A stretch of 64,000 bases of DNA from SR1 bacterium human oral taxon HOT-345 (GTDB lineage: Bacteria > Patescibacteriota > Gracilibacteria > Absconditabacterales > Absconditicoccaceae). The stretch is from contig MPSQ01000001.1 in assembly GCA_003260355.1 (NCBI GenBank), positions 1 through 64,000 on the forward strand, read 5' to 3'. Within the stretch, counting starts at the first letter, position 1. Each line of letters begins with the position of its first letter. Both the position numbers and the translations under genes were made by a program. The notes below the pieces were generated by a model, which worked only from the letters and a program-made list of their open reading frames with translations, was not told where the DNA came from and did not search any database. Below are positions 52,368-60,688 of this stretch, piece after piece.

Positions 52368-52988
52368 ATGGATCAAAAAACTTTTAAGGCGTCAGGAACA
52401 AATCAGAATTTTTGATGACCAAAGAAGGCTTTTTGAGGGCAGAAATCTGATAAGGGTGGTATGAATGCCTTTAAGGCAAAGATGATCTATGTGAACGATC
52501 AGATTAAGGCGCCGAGTGTGATGATCATAGATGATGAAAAAAATAATCTTTGAACTTTTCCAAGGAGGATTGCTCTGGAAATGGCTCAGGAAAAGGGGCT
52601 TGATTTGGTTCAATTGACTTATGATCCTGAGAAGATGCTCTCTACGGTGAGGATGACGGATTATGGAAAGTATATGTATCAAAAAGGAAAAGAAGAAAAA
52701 GAAAGAAGGAAGATTCAGAAGGGAAAAGATACAAAAGAATTGAAAGTGAGTTATTCTATAGGAGATAACGATCTTCAGCTCAAGATAAAGAAAGCACAGG
52801 AAATTCTTCAGGACGGAGATAATGTGAAATTTTCTATCAGGCTGAAGGGGCGTGAGAGAATGTATGCTGATAAAGCGGTTCAAAAACTGAAGCTTATTCA
52901 GGATTCGCTTGTGGAGTATGGAAAATCTCAGTATGATACTCCCAAAAAAGAAGTAAACGGATATAGTGTTATTTTATTTAGTAAATAG
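52368..52988 (+). CDS. infC: Translation initiation factor IF-3
   Basis: 206 residues with four UGA glycines in the N-terminal extension and domain 1. IF3-N: MIYVNDQIKAPSVMIID, then LGTFPRRIALEMAQEKGLDLVQL. IF3-C: KELKVSYSIGDNDLQLKIKKA and NVKFSIRLKGRERMY. The start ATG at 52368 gives a glycine/lysine-rich leader of about 37 residues. It is first in the infC-rpmI-rplT order, as in most bacteria. Confidence 0.93.
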
Positions 52989-52997
52989 GCTTGATTC

Positions 52998-53195
52998 ATG
53001 GCTAAGAAACTTAAATCGCATTCTGGAGCACTTAAAAGGTTTAAGATTACCAAGAAAGATAAAGTGTTGTCTAGTAAGCAGTGTAATAATCATCTTTTGA
53101 CTAATAAAGGAAAGAATAATAAAAAATTCTGATATGGAAAAGAGGTTGTTGGTGCTGCTGCGAAGATGTTGAAAAATTTACTTCCTTATAAATAA
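52998..53195 (+). CDS. rpmI: Ribosomal protein bL35
   Basis: 65 residues with one UGA glycine. The sequence MAKKLKSHSGALKRFKITKK and the end KMLKNLLPYK fit bL35 in size and pattern. It sits between infC and rplT, the classical order. Too short for the usual ORF threshold once the UGA splits it. Confidence 0.9.
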
Positions 53196-53203
53196 GATAG
53201 ACA

Positions 53204-53551
53204 ATGGTAAGAGTAACGAATGGATTACAGAGGCAGAGAAGGCATAAGAAATTTATTGCTCAGGCTTCTGGGTTTAGATTGGGAAGAAAAAATCTCTACA
53301 AGCAGGTAAGGCTTGCTTTGGTAAAACAGGGTCAGCATGCTTATGTAAGTAGAAGGCTTAAGAAAAGGGATTTTAGAAGACTCTGGATTGAGAGGCTTTC
53401 TGCTGCGGTTAGAGAAAAAGGTGGAAAATATTCAGTATTTGTAAATACTATGTATCAAAAGGATATTAAACTTGATAGAAAGGTGCTTTCAAATATTGCG
53501 GTAGCATTTCCTGCCGTGTTTGATAAAATTTATGATGAGGTGGTAAAATAA
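53204..53551 (+). CDS. rplT: Ribosomal protein bL20
   Basis: 115 residues, no UGA. RVTNGLQRQRRHKKFIAQAS, then RRLKKRDFRRLWIERLSAAVR, is diagnostic. It binds 23S rRNA early in assembly and in many bacteria represses its own operon. It ends with TAA just before the tRNA-Leu gene. Confidence 0.96.
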   Translation: MVRVTNGLQRQRRHKKFIAQASGFRLGRKNLYKQVRLALVKQGQHAYVSRRLKKRDFRRLWIERLSAAVREKGGKYSVFVNTMYQKDIKLDRKVLSNIAVAFPAVFDKIYDEVVK

Positions 53552-53602
53552 GAAATGAGGCGGTAGCGATCGTCGCTATCGCTCTTCTCTCGTGTTTACA
53601 GA

Positions 53603-53689
53603 GCCGAGGTGGTGGAATTGGTAGACACGAAGGACTTAAAATCCTTTGAGGCTTATACCCTCGTGCCGGTTCGATTCCGGTCCTCGGCA
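53603..53689 (+). tRNA. tRNA-Leu(UAA)
   Basis: Acceptor GCCGAGG/CCTCGGC, anticodon stem AAGGA/TCCTT with loop CTTAAAA (UAA), long variable arm, T arm GCCGG-TTCGATT-CCGGT, discriminator A. Confidence 0.95.
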
Positions 53690-53741
53690 ACTTAACTTAC
53701 AATAGGTTTGATTCAGGTTTTAATTATTATTTGTTATATTC

Positions 53742-54005
53742 ATGTGATTTACCGTTCGAAGAACTGGAGATTTGAATACCAACGAAAGACTTATTTCTTT
53801 CTACAAGAAAGAGCTTTGGGCTTCTCATATTTTGGATAAGGCAAAGAAACAACAACACTATGGTACTAAATGGTATAGAAAGTTTGTAAGTTATGATTTT
53901 CCTTCTTCTAGAAGATATAAGAGAATGAGAGCTATCGTATCTGATGCTTATAGAAAGACAAAGAAGAAGTATAATACTTTGGCACAACTTGGAAAGATTG
54001 TGTAA
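53742..54005 (+). CDS. Small basic protein, probable ribosomal protein bS21-like
   Basis: 87 residues with one UGA at codon 2. Very basic: FTVRRTGDLNTNERLISFYK, then LWASHILDKAKKQQHYGTKW and RRYKRMRAIVSDAYRKTKKK. Position among ribosomal genes, size and the spacing of basic residues recall bS21, but the match is loose. It could be another lineage-specific ribosomal protein. The next gene is rplU. Confidence 0.5.
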
Positions 54006-54031
54006 GCTTTATTTTGATATTTTACTAGAGA

Positions 54032-54349
54032 ATGTATGCAGTGGTAGATTTGCAAGGGCATCAATATATTGTTTCAGAAGGAGCTGAACTTATTGTAGAT
54101 AATGTAGATAAGGCACAAGGTGAAAAGTTGCTTTCTGATAAAGTGCTTGCACTCTTTGATGAGAAGGGTACTGAAGTAAAGGTAGGAACGCCTTATATTT
54201 CTGGGGCTCAGGTTGAATTTGAGGTTGGAACTACTCAAAAGGGAGAAAAGGTTAGAATCTTAAAGTTTAAGAGAAAGACAAGATATGCGAGATTGAAAGG
54301 ATTTAGACCTCTTCAAACGGTTTTAACTGTTAAAAACATTAGTGCTTAA
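54032..54349 (+). CDS. rplU: Ribosomal protein bL21
   Basis: 105 residues, no UGA. AVVDLQGHQYIVSEGAELIV at the N-terminus and FKRKTRYARLKGFRPLQT near the C-terminus are diagnostic (the usual KxKxxxKRRGHRQ region). Its TAA overlaps the ATG of infA. Confidence 0.92.
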   Translation: MYAVVDLQGHQYIVSEGAELIVDNVDKAQGEKLLSDKVLALFDEKGTEVKVGTPYISGAQVEFEVGTTQKGEKVRILKFKRKTRYARLKGFRPLQTVLTVKNISA

Positions 54350-54603
54350 TGGCTAAAGCTTGAGTATTGGAACGAGATGGCGAAATATTGGAACAACTTC
54401 CTGCTGGGAAGTATATGGTTAAGCTTAAGGATACTGATATGGTAATTTCTTGCTATAAGGCAGGGAAGATGAAACAATCGCATATTGGAATTATTGAGGG
54501 AGATCGAGTGAAGGTTGAGGTTAATCAATATGATATGAAACAATGAAGGATTGTCTACAGATATAATGTGGCGACCAAAGCTCAAGCTCATGAAAATGAG
54601 TAG
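54349..54603 (+). CDS. infA: Translation initiation factor IF-1
   Basis: 84 residues with two UGA glycines. The OB fold shows GEILEQLPAGKYMVKLKD, GIIEGDRVKVEV and QGRIVYRYN, where the glycine of GRI is UGA. Its first base is the last of the rplU stop (TAATG), so translation is coupled. It is absent from standard-code ORF lists. Confidence 0.93.
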
Positions 54604-54635
54604 GGGCATCTTTAGATACTGTTGATGAAAGGAAA

Positions 54636-54752
54636 ATGAAAGTAGTAACTTCTCTGAAGAAAAGATGTATGTACTGTCAGATTGTAAAGAGAAAATGAAG
54701 ACTTTATGTGACATGTAAGAGAAATCCTAGACATAAAGCTAGGCAGGGGTAG
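54636..54752 (+). CDS. rpmJ: Ribosomal protein bL36
   Basis: 38 residues with one UGA glycine. MKVVTSLKKRCMYCQIVKRK, then CKRNPRHKARQG. The zinc set CxxC ... C ... H is complete. A good Shine-Dalgarno site (AAAGGAA) precedes it. It keeps the usual place between infA and rpsM. Confidence 0.94.
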
Positions 54753-54779
54753 TTTTTTATTTATTGTATTTTTTGAGAG

Positions 54780-55154
54780 ATGTTTAGATTGATGGGACAT
54801 GTTCTTCCAGAAGAAAAATCTATTTGGATTGCGTTGACGATGATTTATGGAATTGGAAGAGAAAGATCAAAGAAAATCTTGGGGAACCTTAACATTCCAT
54901 ATATGAAGAAAGTAAGTGAAATCTCAGAAGAAGAGCAAAAGTTAATCTCTGATGAATTGAAGAAGTATGTTTTGGAGAATGATCTCAAGAGGGAGGTTGC
55001 TTCTGCAATCAAAAGACTTAAGGAAATTAAGTGTTATAGAGGAATGAGGCATAACCTTGGACTTCCTGTAAGATGACAATTGACAAGAAAGAATTGAAGA
55101 ACTGCAAAGAAACTTCTTGGAAGGTCAAAGGTAAGACCAGTATTGAAGAAATAA
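54780..55154 (+). CDS. rpsM: Ribosomal protein uS13
   Basis: 124 residues. WIALTMIYGIGRERSKKIL and CYRGMRHNLGLPVRGQLTRK are diagnostic; the glycine in VRGQ and the one in NGRT are UGA. It contacts the P-site region of the small subunit. Confidence 0.96.
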
Positions 55155-55179
55155 TTTTATCTCATTTTTTTCTATTGAA

Positions 55180-55563
55180 ATGGCTGTTACGAAGGCAAAG
55201 AAAAAAGATATTAAAGTGGTAAGTGGGGTATTGCATGTGCATACCACTCCTAATAATACTTTAGTGACTTTGATTGATCAAGAAGGAAATAAAGTTCTTG
55301 GTGGTGGAACAGGAAAGGTTGGCTACAAGGGCTCAAAAAAGAGTACTCCTTATGCGGCAGAAGTGCTTACTAAGCAAATTCTTAAAGATGCTCAGAATTA
55401 TGGATTGAAGGAAATCTGAATCATTTTTAAAGGGATTGGTATGGCAAGAGAAGGAGTTTTTAAGGCGGTTACCGAGATTGGAGTAATTGATGTTGCTTAT
55501 ATTAAAGAAGAAACAGGAATTCAATTCGGTGGATGTAAAGGAGAAAGACCAAAGAGAAACTAA
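55180..55563 (+). CDS. rpsK: Ribosomal protein uS11
   Basis: 127 residues with one UGA glycine (KEIGIIFKGIGMAREG). GVLHVHTTPNNTLVTLIDQ at the start and GGCKGERPKRN at the end fit uS11. It lies between rpsM and rpsD, as in the alpha operon. Confidence 0.95.
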
Positions 55564-55623
55564 TCCTTGGTAGACGGGTAAATATGATCATCTTTCAGTT
55601 TATTTATTATTTTCATAGGAGAT

Positions 55624-56244
55624 ATGAGATACACAGGAGCTAAATTTAGACTATGTAGGAGGGAAGGAGTAAATCTTTTCGGTTCTCAGAAGTATAATCT
55701 CAAGAAGAGAAGGGCTTTGCCTGGACAGCATGGAGCAGGAATGCAGAGAAATTCTGAATATGGGAAACTTTTGAGGAATAAGCAAGTAGTGAAGAGAAGT
55801 TATCTTCTTTCAGAGAAACAGTTTGCAAATATTGTGAAGAAAACTGCTGCTAAATATGCTAAAAACAATAACCTTTCTCATGATGTAGCGTTGTTTCAGT
55901 TTTTGGAGAGGAGACTTGATGTTATTATCTTGAGGTCAGGACTTGCAAATACAATCATGCAGGCGAGACAAATGGTGAGTCATGGTCACTTCCTTCTTAA
56001 TGGAGTAAAACATAATGTTCCTTCCACATTTGTTGTTGCAGGAGATAAGATTACTCTTAAAGATAAGCTTAAGAATTCAGCGTTGTATTCTGATGCGTCA
56101 AAGGCTTCCCCTGCTAAAATCCCTTCTTGGATTAAAGTGGATAGAAATAGTTATGCTGTAGAGGTACTTGGAATGCCACAGACTGGAGAGATTGAGATAC
56201 TTGGAGATCTCTTGAAGGTGATTGAATTCTATGCGAGGGCTTAA
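55624..56244 (+). CDS. rpsD: Ribosomal protein uS4
   Basis: 206 residues, no UGA. GAKFRLCRREGVNLFGSQKY, then RRALPGQHGAG and the S4 RNA-binding segment LERRLDVIILRSGLANTIMQ. A strong Shine-Dalgarno (AGGAG) lies 3 bp before ATG. It is an assembly initiator of the small subunit and an operon regulator in many bacteria. Confidence 0.97.
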   Translation: MRYTGAKFRLCRREGVNLFGSQKYNLKKRRALPGQHGAGMQRNSEYGKLLRNKQVVKRSYLLSEKQFANIVKKTAAKYAKNNNLSHDVALFQFLERRLDVIILRSGLANTIMQARQMVSHGHFLLNGVKHNVPSTFVVAGDKITLKDKLKNSALYSDASKASPAKIPSWIKVDRNSYAVEVLGMPQTGEIEILGDLLKVIEFYARA

Positions 56245-56288
56245 TAATTGTTAAAACAACAAAAACTTTATATCATATTTCTATTTCT

Positions 56289-57287
56289 ATGTTGAATATA
56301 CAACACTTTATTGGAGTTCCGAAGATTGCGTTCAGTCAATTGGATGATGGTGCTACCAGGTTTGAATTGAAATATGTTCCTAGAGGATTTGGGCATACGC
56401 TTGGAAATGCTCTCAGGAGGATAATCCTCGCCTATAATCTTGGTGGGGCAGTTACAGGATTGAAGATAAAAGGAGTTCCTCATGAATACGATATTATTAG
56501 TGGGGTGAAGGAAAATGTGATTAGTATTATGTTAAACTTCAAGAAACTTCGCTTTAAAATCAATGAAAATGCTGATACCCTTCAGCGAATCTCTCAGAGA
56601 TTTAAAGGGATCGGGAATTATAGTGCTGCGGATTTAAAGTTGCCTTCAGGAATTGAGCTCTTGAATGGTGAGGAACATTTGTTTGAGATTACTGATAGTT
56701 CGGTAGAACTTAATATGGAAGTGAGAATCGAGAAGGGATATGGTTATTATAGTTTGGATTATTTGAGACAAAGAGATGAGAAGGGGGATGGATCAGAAGT
56801 AAACTTGCTTTTGATTGATAATGATTTCTCTCTTGTAGATTATGTAAGGTATGATGTAGAAGAAGTGATTGAGGATTTTAGTGGAAGTACTAAGGATGCA
56901 CTTAATCTTGAGATCAAGGCTAAGTATGTATCTATTGCTCCTCAGGAGATTGTAATGTTTGCGGGAGAGGTACTTGCAAGTTATGCTAAGCTCTTTGTGT
57001 TTGATAATGTATATATTGATAAGTCAGTTTTGGTTGATTATAATGATCTTAGTGAGGAGGCTGAAACTCCTATAGAAGAAGTTAGCTCTGTTAAGACGAT
57101 GCCGATTGATGCACTTCCACTTAGTGAAAGGACAAGAAATGCATTGATCAAGAATAATATTCTCTATGTTGAGGATTTAGAAAGAAAGAAGAAATCAGAA
57201 TTACTTGTGATGAAAGGAGTGTGAAGAAAGGCAATTGATGAAATTACTTCTTCACTTACAAATATTGGTAAGGCATTGCTCGGATAG
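56289..57287 (+). CDS. rpoA: RNA polymerase subunit alpha
   Basis: 332 residues with one UGA, which gives the glycine in MKGVGRKAIDEI of the C-terminal helix-hairpin-helix. The N-terminal domain has YVPRGFGHTLGNALRRIIL and the dimer region SIAPQEIVMFAGEVLASYA; the C-terminal domain starts near residue 265 (LPLSERTRNALIKNNI). It assembles beta and beta' and contacts promoter UP elements. Under the standard code it would lack the end of the alpha-CTD. Confidence 0.97.
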
Positions 57288-57324
57288 AAAGGAAAAATTT
57301 ATCATTTATTAGTGTAGATATAAG

Positions 57325-57711
57325 ATGAGACATCAGCAGAATAAGCTCTTGCAATTGAACACTGGAGCAAAAAGTAAAACTGTTTTTATGAGAATGCAAC
57401 TTTCTAGTTTGATTAGAGCTGGGAAATTGACTACGACTCCAAAGAGAGCTAAGGTTCTTAAAGCTTTTACTGATAGCTTCTTCTCTACTTTGTTAAGTTT
57501 TGATGCTAAGTATGATGAAAAGGGGGCTTTCAGAGAGGCAATTAGATATGTAAAATCTGTTGTTTATGGTGAAGCTGAAGGAAAAAAGGTAATTGAAACT
57601 TTGCTTCCAAAGTATAGAGAGGAGAAGAGAACTTCAGGTTTTACTACTTCTTATAAGCTTGGATTTAGAGTGGGGGATGCTGCTGCGAAAACCATGCTCA
57701 AGCTCGCATAG
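57325..57711 (+). CDS. rplQ: Ribosomal protein bL17
   Basis: 128 residues, no UGA. MRHQQNKLLQLNTGAKSKTV, LIRAGKLTTTPKRAKVLKA and the C-terminal SYKLGFRVGDAA match bL17. It follows rpoA as in most bacteria. Confidence 0.95.
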   Translation: MRHQQNKLLQLNTGAKSKTVFMRMQLSSLIRAGKLTTTPKRAKVLKAFTDSFFSTLLSFDAKYDEKGAFREAIRYVKSVVYGEAEGKKVIETLLPKYREEKRTSGFTTSYKLGFRVGDAAAKTMLKLA

Positions 57712-57751
57712 AGAAGAATCAATTTATTTTAATTATCGTATAGGACTAATC

Positions 57752-58210
57752 ATGGAGTTTACGAAGAAAGATTTAAATAAAACCATCTGGATTAGGCAGA
57801 CTGATCAAGAGAAAAATAGGAGATGGTATCGTGTAGATGCTACAGGAAAGACCCTTGGAAGATTGGCTGTGGATATTGCTAAGAAGCTTATGGGAAAGGA
57901 TAGAGCTTATTATTCTGATTTTCGAGATGCAGGAAGTTTTGTTATCGTAGAAAATGTTGATCAGATTGCAGTGACAGGGAAAAAGCTTACTGATAAGGTT
58001 TATTATTCTTATAGCGGATATAAGGGGAATTTGAAGAGTATTACTCTTGGAGAGCTTCTCAAGAAAAATCCTGGTAAAGCTTTGTGGTATGCGGTAAGAG
58101 GTATGCTTCCAAAAAACAAGCTTAGAGATCCTAGAATTAAGAGATTAAAGCTTATTAAAGGAACGACTACGAAATACGATAATTTTAAACCAATTAACCT
58201 TTACAAGTAA
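57752..58210 (+). CDS. rplM: Ribosomal protein uL13
   Basis: 152 residues, no UGA. RWYRVDATGKTLGRLAVDIA, then YYSYSGYKGNLKSITL and AVRGMLPKNKLRDPRIKRL. The ATG at 57752 is chosen because the upstream extension overlaps rplQ in another frame. The stop overlaps the rpsI start (TAATG). Confidence 0.95.
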   Translation: MEFTKKDLNKTIWIRQTDQEKNRRWYRVDATGKTLGRLAVDIAKKLMGKDRAYYSDFRDAGSFVIVENVDQIAVTGKKLTDKVYYSYSGYKGNLKSITLGELLKKNPGKALWYAVRGMLPKNKLRDPRIKRLKLIKGTTTKYDNFKPINLYK

Positions 58211-58632
58211 TGACAAACAGAGAATACACTAATGCAGTTGGAAGAAGAAAGGAAACGACAGCAACTGTAAAACTCTATGCTAAGGGAGCAGGAAATATCC
58301 TTGTAAAGACAGTAACAGGGAAAGAATATACGCTTGCTGATTACTTTGGAGGAAATGTTTACCTCTATAAGAATGCAGTATTACCTTTTACTACGCTTGG
58401 TAATGATGTGCTCAAAAAATTTGATGCAGAAATTAAGATTGTGGGAGGGGGTATCGCTGGGCAGTCTGATGCAATCAAACTTGCTTTTTCAAGAGCTTTG
58501 GTAGAGTGGAATTCAGACCTCAGACCTACTTTGAAGCCTCATGGCCTTCTTAAAAGGGATCCTAGAATTAAGGAAAGAAAAAAGCCTGGTTTGAAAAAGG
58601 CGAGAAAGGCACCTACCTGGTCAAAGAGATAA
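58210..58632 (+). CDS. rpsI: Ribosomal protein uS9
   Basis: 140 residues, no UGA. AVGRRKETTATVKLYAKG, then GGGIAGQSDAIKLAFSRAL and the invariant C-terminal KARKAPTWSKR. It is coupled to rplM as usual and followed by a terminator. Confidence 0.96.
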   Translation: MTNREYTNAVGRRKETTATVKLYAKGAGNILVKTVTGKEYTLADYFGGNVYLYKNAVLPFTTLGNDVLKKFDAEIKIVGGGIAGQSDAIKLAFSRALVEWNSDLRPTLKPHGLLKRDPRIKERKKPGLKKARKAPTWSKR

Positions 58633-58646
58633 TTTTTGTACGGATG

Positions 58647-58676
58647 AAAACCTGATTTTAAATGTCAGGTTTTTTT
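58647..58676 (+). terminator. Terminator of the ribosomal operon
   Basis: AAAACCTGA and TCAGGTTTT form a 9-bp stem with a T7 tail, right after rpsI. Confidence 0.88.
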
Positions 58677-58781
58677 GTATTAAACTATATTCAGTTTGTT
58701 GTTTTTTTGGGTATAAACTCCAATTTCTCTTATTTATTAGTGGTGATTTTTGTGTTATAAGTTTTCTTTCTGAATCTCGGC

Positions 58782-58809
58782 TTGATTTTTATGCTGGGAA
58801 AAGTATAAG
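58782..58809 (+). promoter_or_regulatory. tRNA-Arg promoter
   Basis: TTGATT, 16 bp, TATAAG: the third copy of the tRNA promoter layout seen at 42528 and 51996. Confidence 0.8.
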
Positions 58810-58858
58810 TAAACGAATTTTTTGTTCGCGTTTTTTCGTGCCTTAAAATTTGGCTTCA

Positions 58859-58930
58859 GCTCCTGTAGTTCAATGGATAGAATAGGCCCGTCCTAAGGGT
58901 TAGATGCTGGTTCGATTCCGGCCAGGAGTA
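58859..58930 (+). tRNA. tRNA-Arg(CCU)
   Basis: Acceptor GCTCCTG/CAGGAGT (terminal G-U as in the other tRNA-Arg), anticodon loop GTCCTAA (CCU) on stem GGCCC/GGGTT, T arm GCTGG-TTCGATT-CCGGC, discriminator A. Confidence 0.9.
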
Positions 58931-59025
58931 GATGACATTCCTTGGTGGTAAGGATTCCTTGTTTGAGGAGCTTTACTGTGGGGTTTGATCAGCTTTCATT
59001 TTATTTTTTTAAATCCATTATCCAA

Positions 59026-59280
59026 ATGGCAAAAACAACACAGGAAAATGTATTTCAAAGACACGATAAAGATACCGGGTCTCCAGAAATGCAAATCGGG
59101 ATTTTATCTGATGAAATCGCAAAGCTTCAGGCGCATGTGGCTGCAAATGCAAAGGACTATGATGCTAAGAGAAGTCTTTTGAAGAAGGTAGCAAAGAGAA
59201 GAAGCTTTTTGAGATATCTCAAAGGGAAAGATCTTGATGCCTATACAAAAATCTCAAAAAAAATCGGACTAAAAGTGTAG
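59026..59280 (+). CDS. rpsO: Ribosomal protein uS15
   Basis: 84 residues, no UGA. DKDTGSPEMQIGILSDEIAK, KKVAKRRSFLRYLKGKD and the final YTKISKKIGLKV fit uS15. The ATG at 59026 is chosen over an upstream in-frame start because it gives the normal length. Confidence 0.95.
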   Translation: MAKTTQENVFQRHDKDTGSPEMQIGILSDEIAKLQAHVAANAKDYDAKRSLLKKVAKRRSFLRYLKGKDLDAYTKISKKIGLKV

Positions 59281-59282
59281 TT

Positions 59283-59410
59283 CAATTAACCGTGAACAGG
59301 TAAAAATAAACAATGAAAATACTTTTTTGATGCTGATCTTCTAAATAAAAAAGGAAAAATCTGACTCAAATTGTTCATTGTTAATTATCAACTGTTCATT
59401 GTATTCTTTT
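59283..59410. repeat. Possible small inverted-repeat element
   Basis: AATTAACCGTGAACAG near 59284 and TTCATTGTTAATTATCAACTG / TTCATTGTA near 59370-59402 are rich in the TTGTTAATTATCAACTGTTCATTG words seen in small repeats of several bacteria. The arms are imperfect, and the boundaries are uncertain. Confidence 0.3.
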
Positions 59411-59432
59411 ATTTCTTTATTTTTATATTCTA

Positions 59433-60614
59433 ATGGCTAAAAAAGCTATTGCCCCAGCGGCAAGCCAATTTACCGTTCCTGTAATCAAGGAAGGGCAAAA
59501 GGTAAAAGGAACCATCCTTAAAGAAATCGAGAACGGAGTTCTCGTAAACTGTGAAAATGGTGCATTTACTGGAGTGATTCTTTCCAAAGAAGCGAAAGAA
59601 CTCAAAAGATCTCAGTTTGATCTTAATCCATCTACTGAACTTGAGCTTGAAATCATCAATCCTGCAGTAAGACATGAAGATGGATACTATATTGTATCAG
59701 TTACAAGACTTCTCCAATACGATGTATGGAAGTCAGTGATCGCAAAGTTTGAAAAAGATGAAATTATTACTGTGGTTCCTACCGAGGCAAATCTTGGAGG
59801 ACTTTTGATCGATATGCACGGTATTAAGGGATTCATCCCATTATCTCAATTGGCTCCTATTCACTATCCTAGAGTAGAAGATGGAGATCAAGATGCAATC
59901 TTTGATAAACTTCTTGAACTTATCGGACAGGAAATCAAAGTAAGAGTGATCAATATTGATGAAGAGGACAGAAGAATCATCCTTTCTGAAAGAGAGGCGC
60001 TCAAAGAAGAAAGAGAAAAGGTGCTTGCTGAACTTGAAGTTGGAAAGATCTTTGATGGTGTGGTTTCTGGAGTTTCTTCTTACGGACTTTTCGTGACTAT
60101 CGGAGGAACTGTTGAAGGACTTGTGCATATTTCAGAAATTACTTACGGACACGTGAACGATATTGATAAACTCGGACACATTGGAGACAAGATGCAAGTT
60201 AAAGTGATCGGTCTTGAAAATGGAAAGATCTCACTCTCTAGTAAACAGCTCAAGGGAGATCCATGGGAGGAACTTCCAAAGAGATACCAGGTTGGAGATA
60301 TTATTGAAGGAGAAATCGTGAGATATGTTCCTTATGGAGTATTCGTGAGAGTATATGAAGATATCAACGGACTCGTGCATTTGAGCGAGCTTTCTCAGAA
60401 ATCAGTGAATAATCCAAACGAAATCGTGAAGCTTGGACAGATCGTGAAAGCAAAATTGATCCTCATTGATCCAAAAAATAGAAAAATCTGACTTTCTATG
60501 AAGGATTTGGAACCAAAATCAGCTGATACCGAAGACAAGCCAGCGAAAAGAACTCCAAAAACAAAAGGAAGTCTTGAAGACGTAGTAAAGAAGATTGAAG
60601 AAAGTGAAGAATAG
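59433..60614 (+). CDS. rpsA: Ribosomal protein bS1 (four S1 domains)
   Basis: 393 residues with one UGA glycine (RKIGLSMKD, near residue 353). Four OB-type S1 domains start near residues 22, 105, 195 and 285; typical stretches are GKIFDGVVSGVSSYGLFVTI, EGLVHISEI and GEIVRYVPYGVFVRV. The C-terminal tail is lysine/glutamate-rich. It binds mRNA and helps initiation, which could matter in a genome where many genes lack clear Shine-Dalgarno sites. Confidence 0.92.
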
Positions 60615-60623
60615 TATTTATGA

Positions 60624-60662
60624 AAAATCCTGCAGAGTGATTGATATCGTGCAGGATTTTTT
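60624..60662 (+). terminator. Terminator of rpsA
   Basis: AAAATCCTGCA and TGCAGGATTTT form an 11-bp stem followed by T6. Confidence 0.88.
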
Positions 60663-60688
60663 GAATTGAAAGAATGTATATTTACTTT

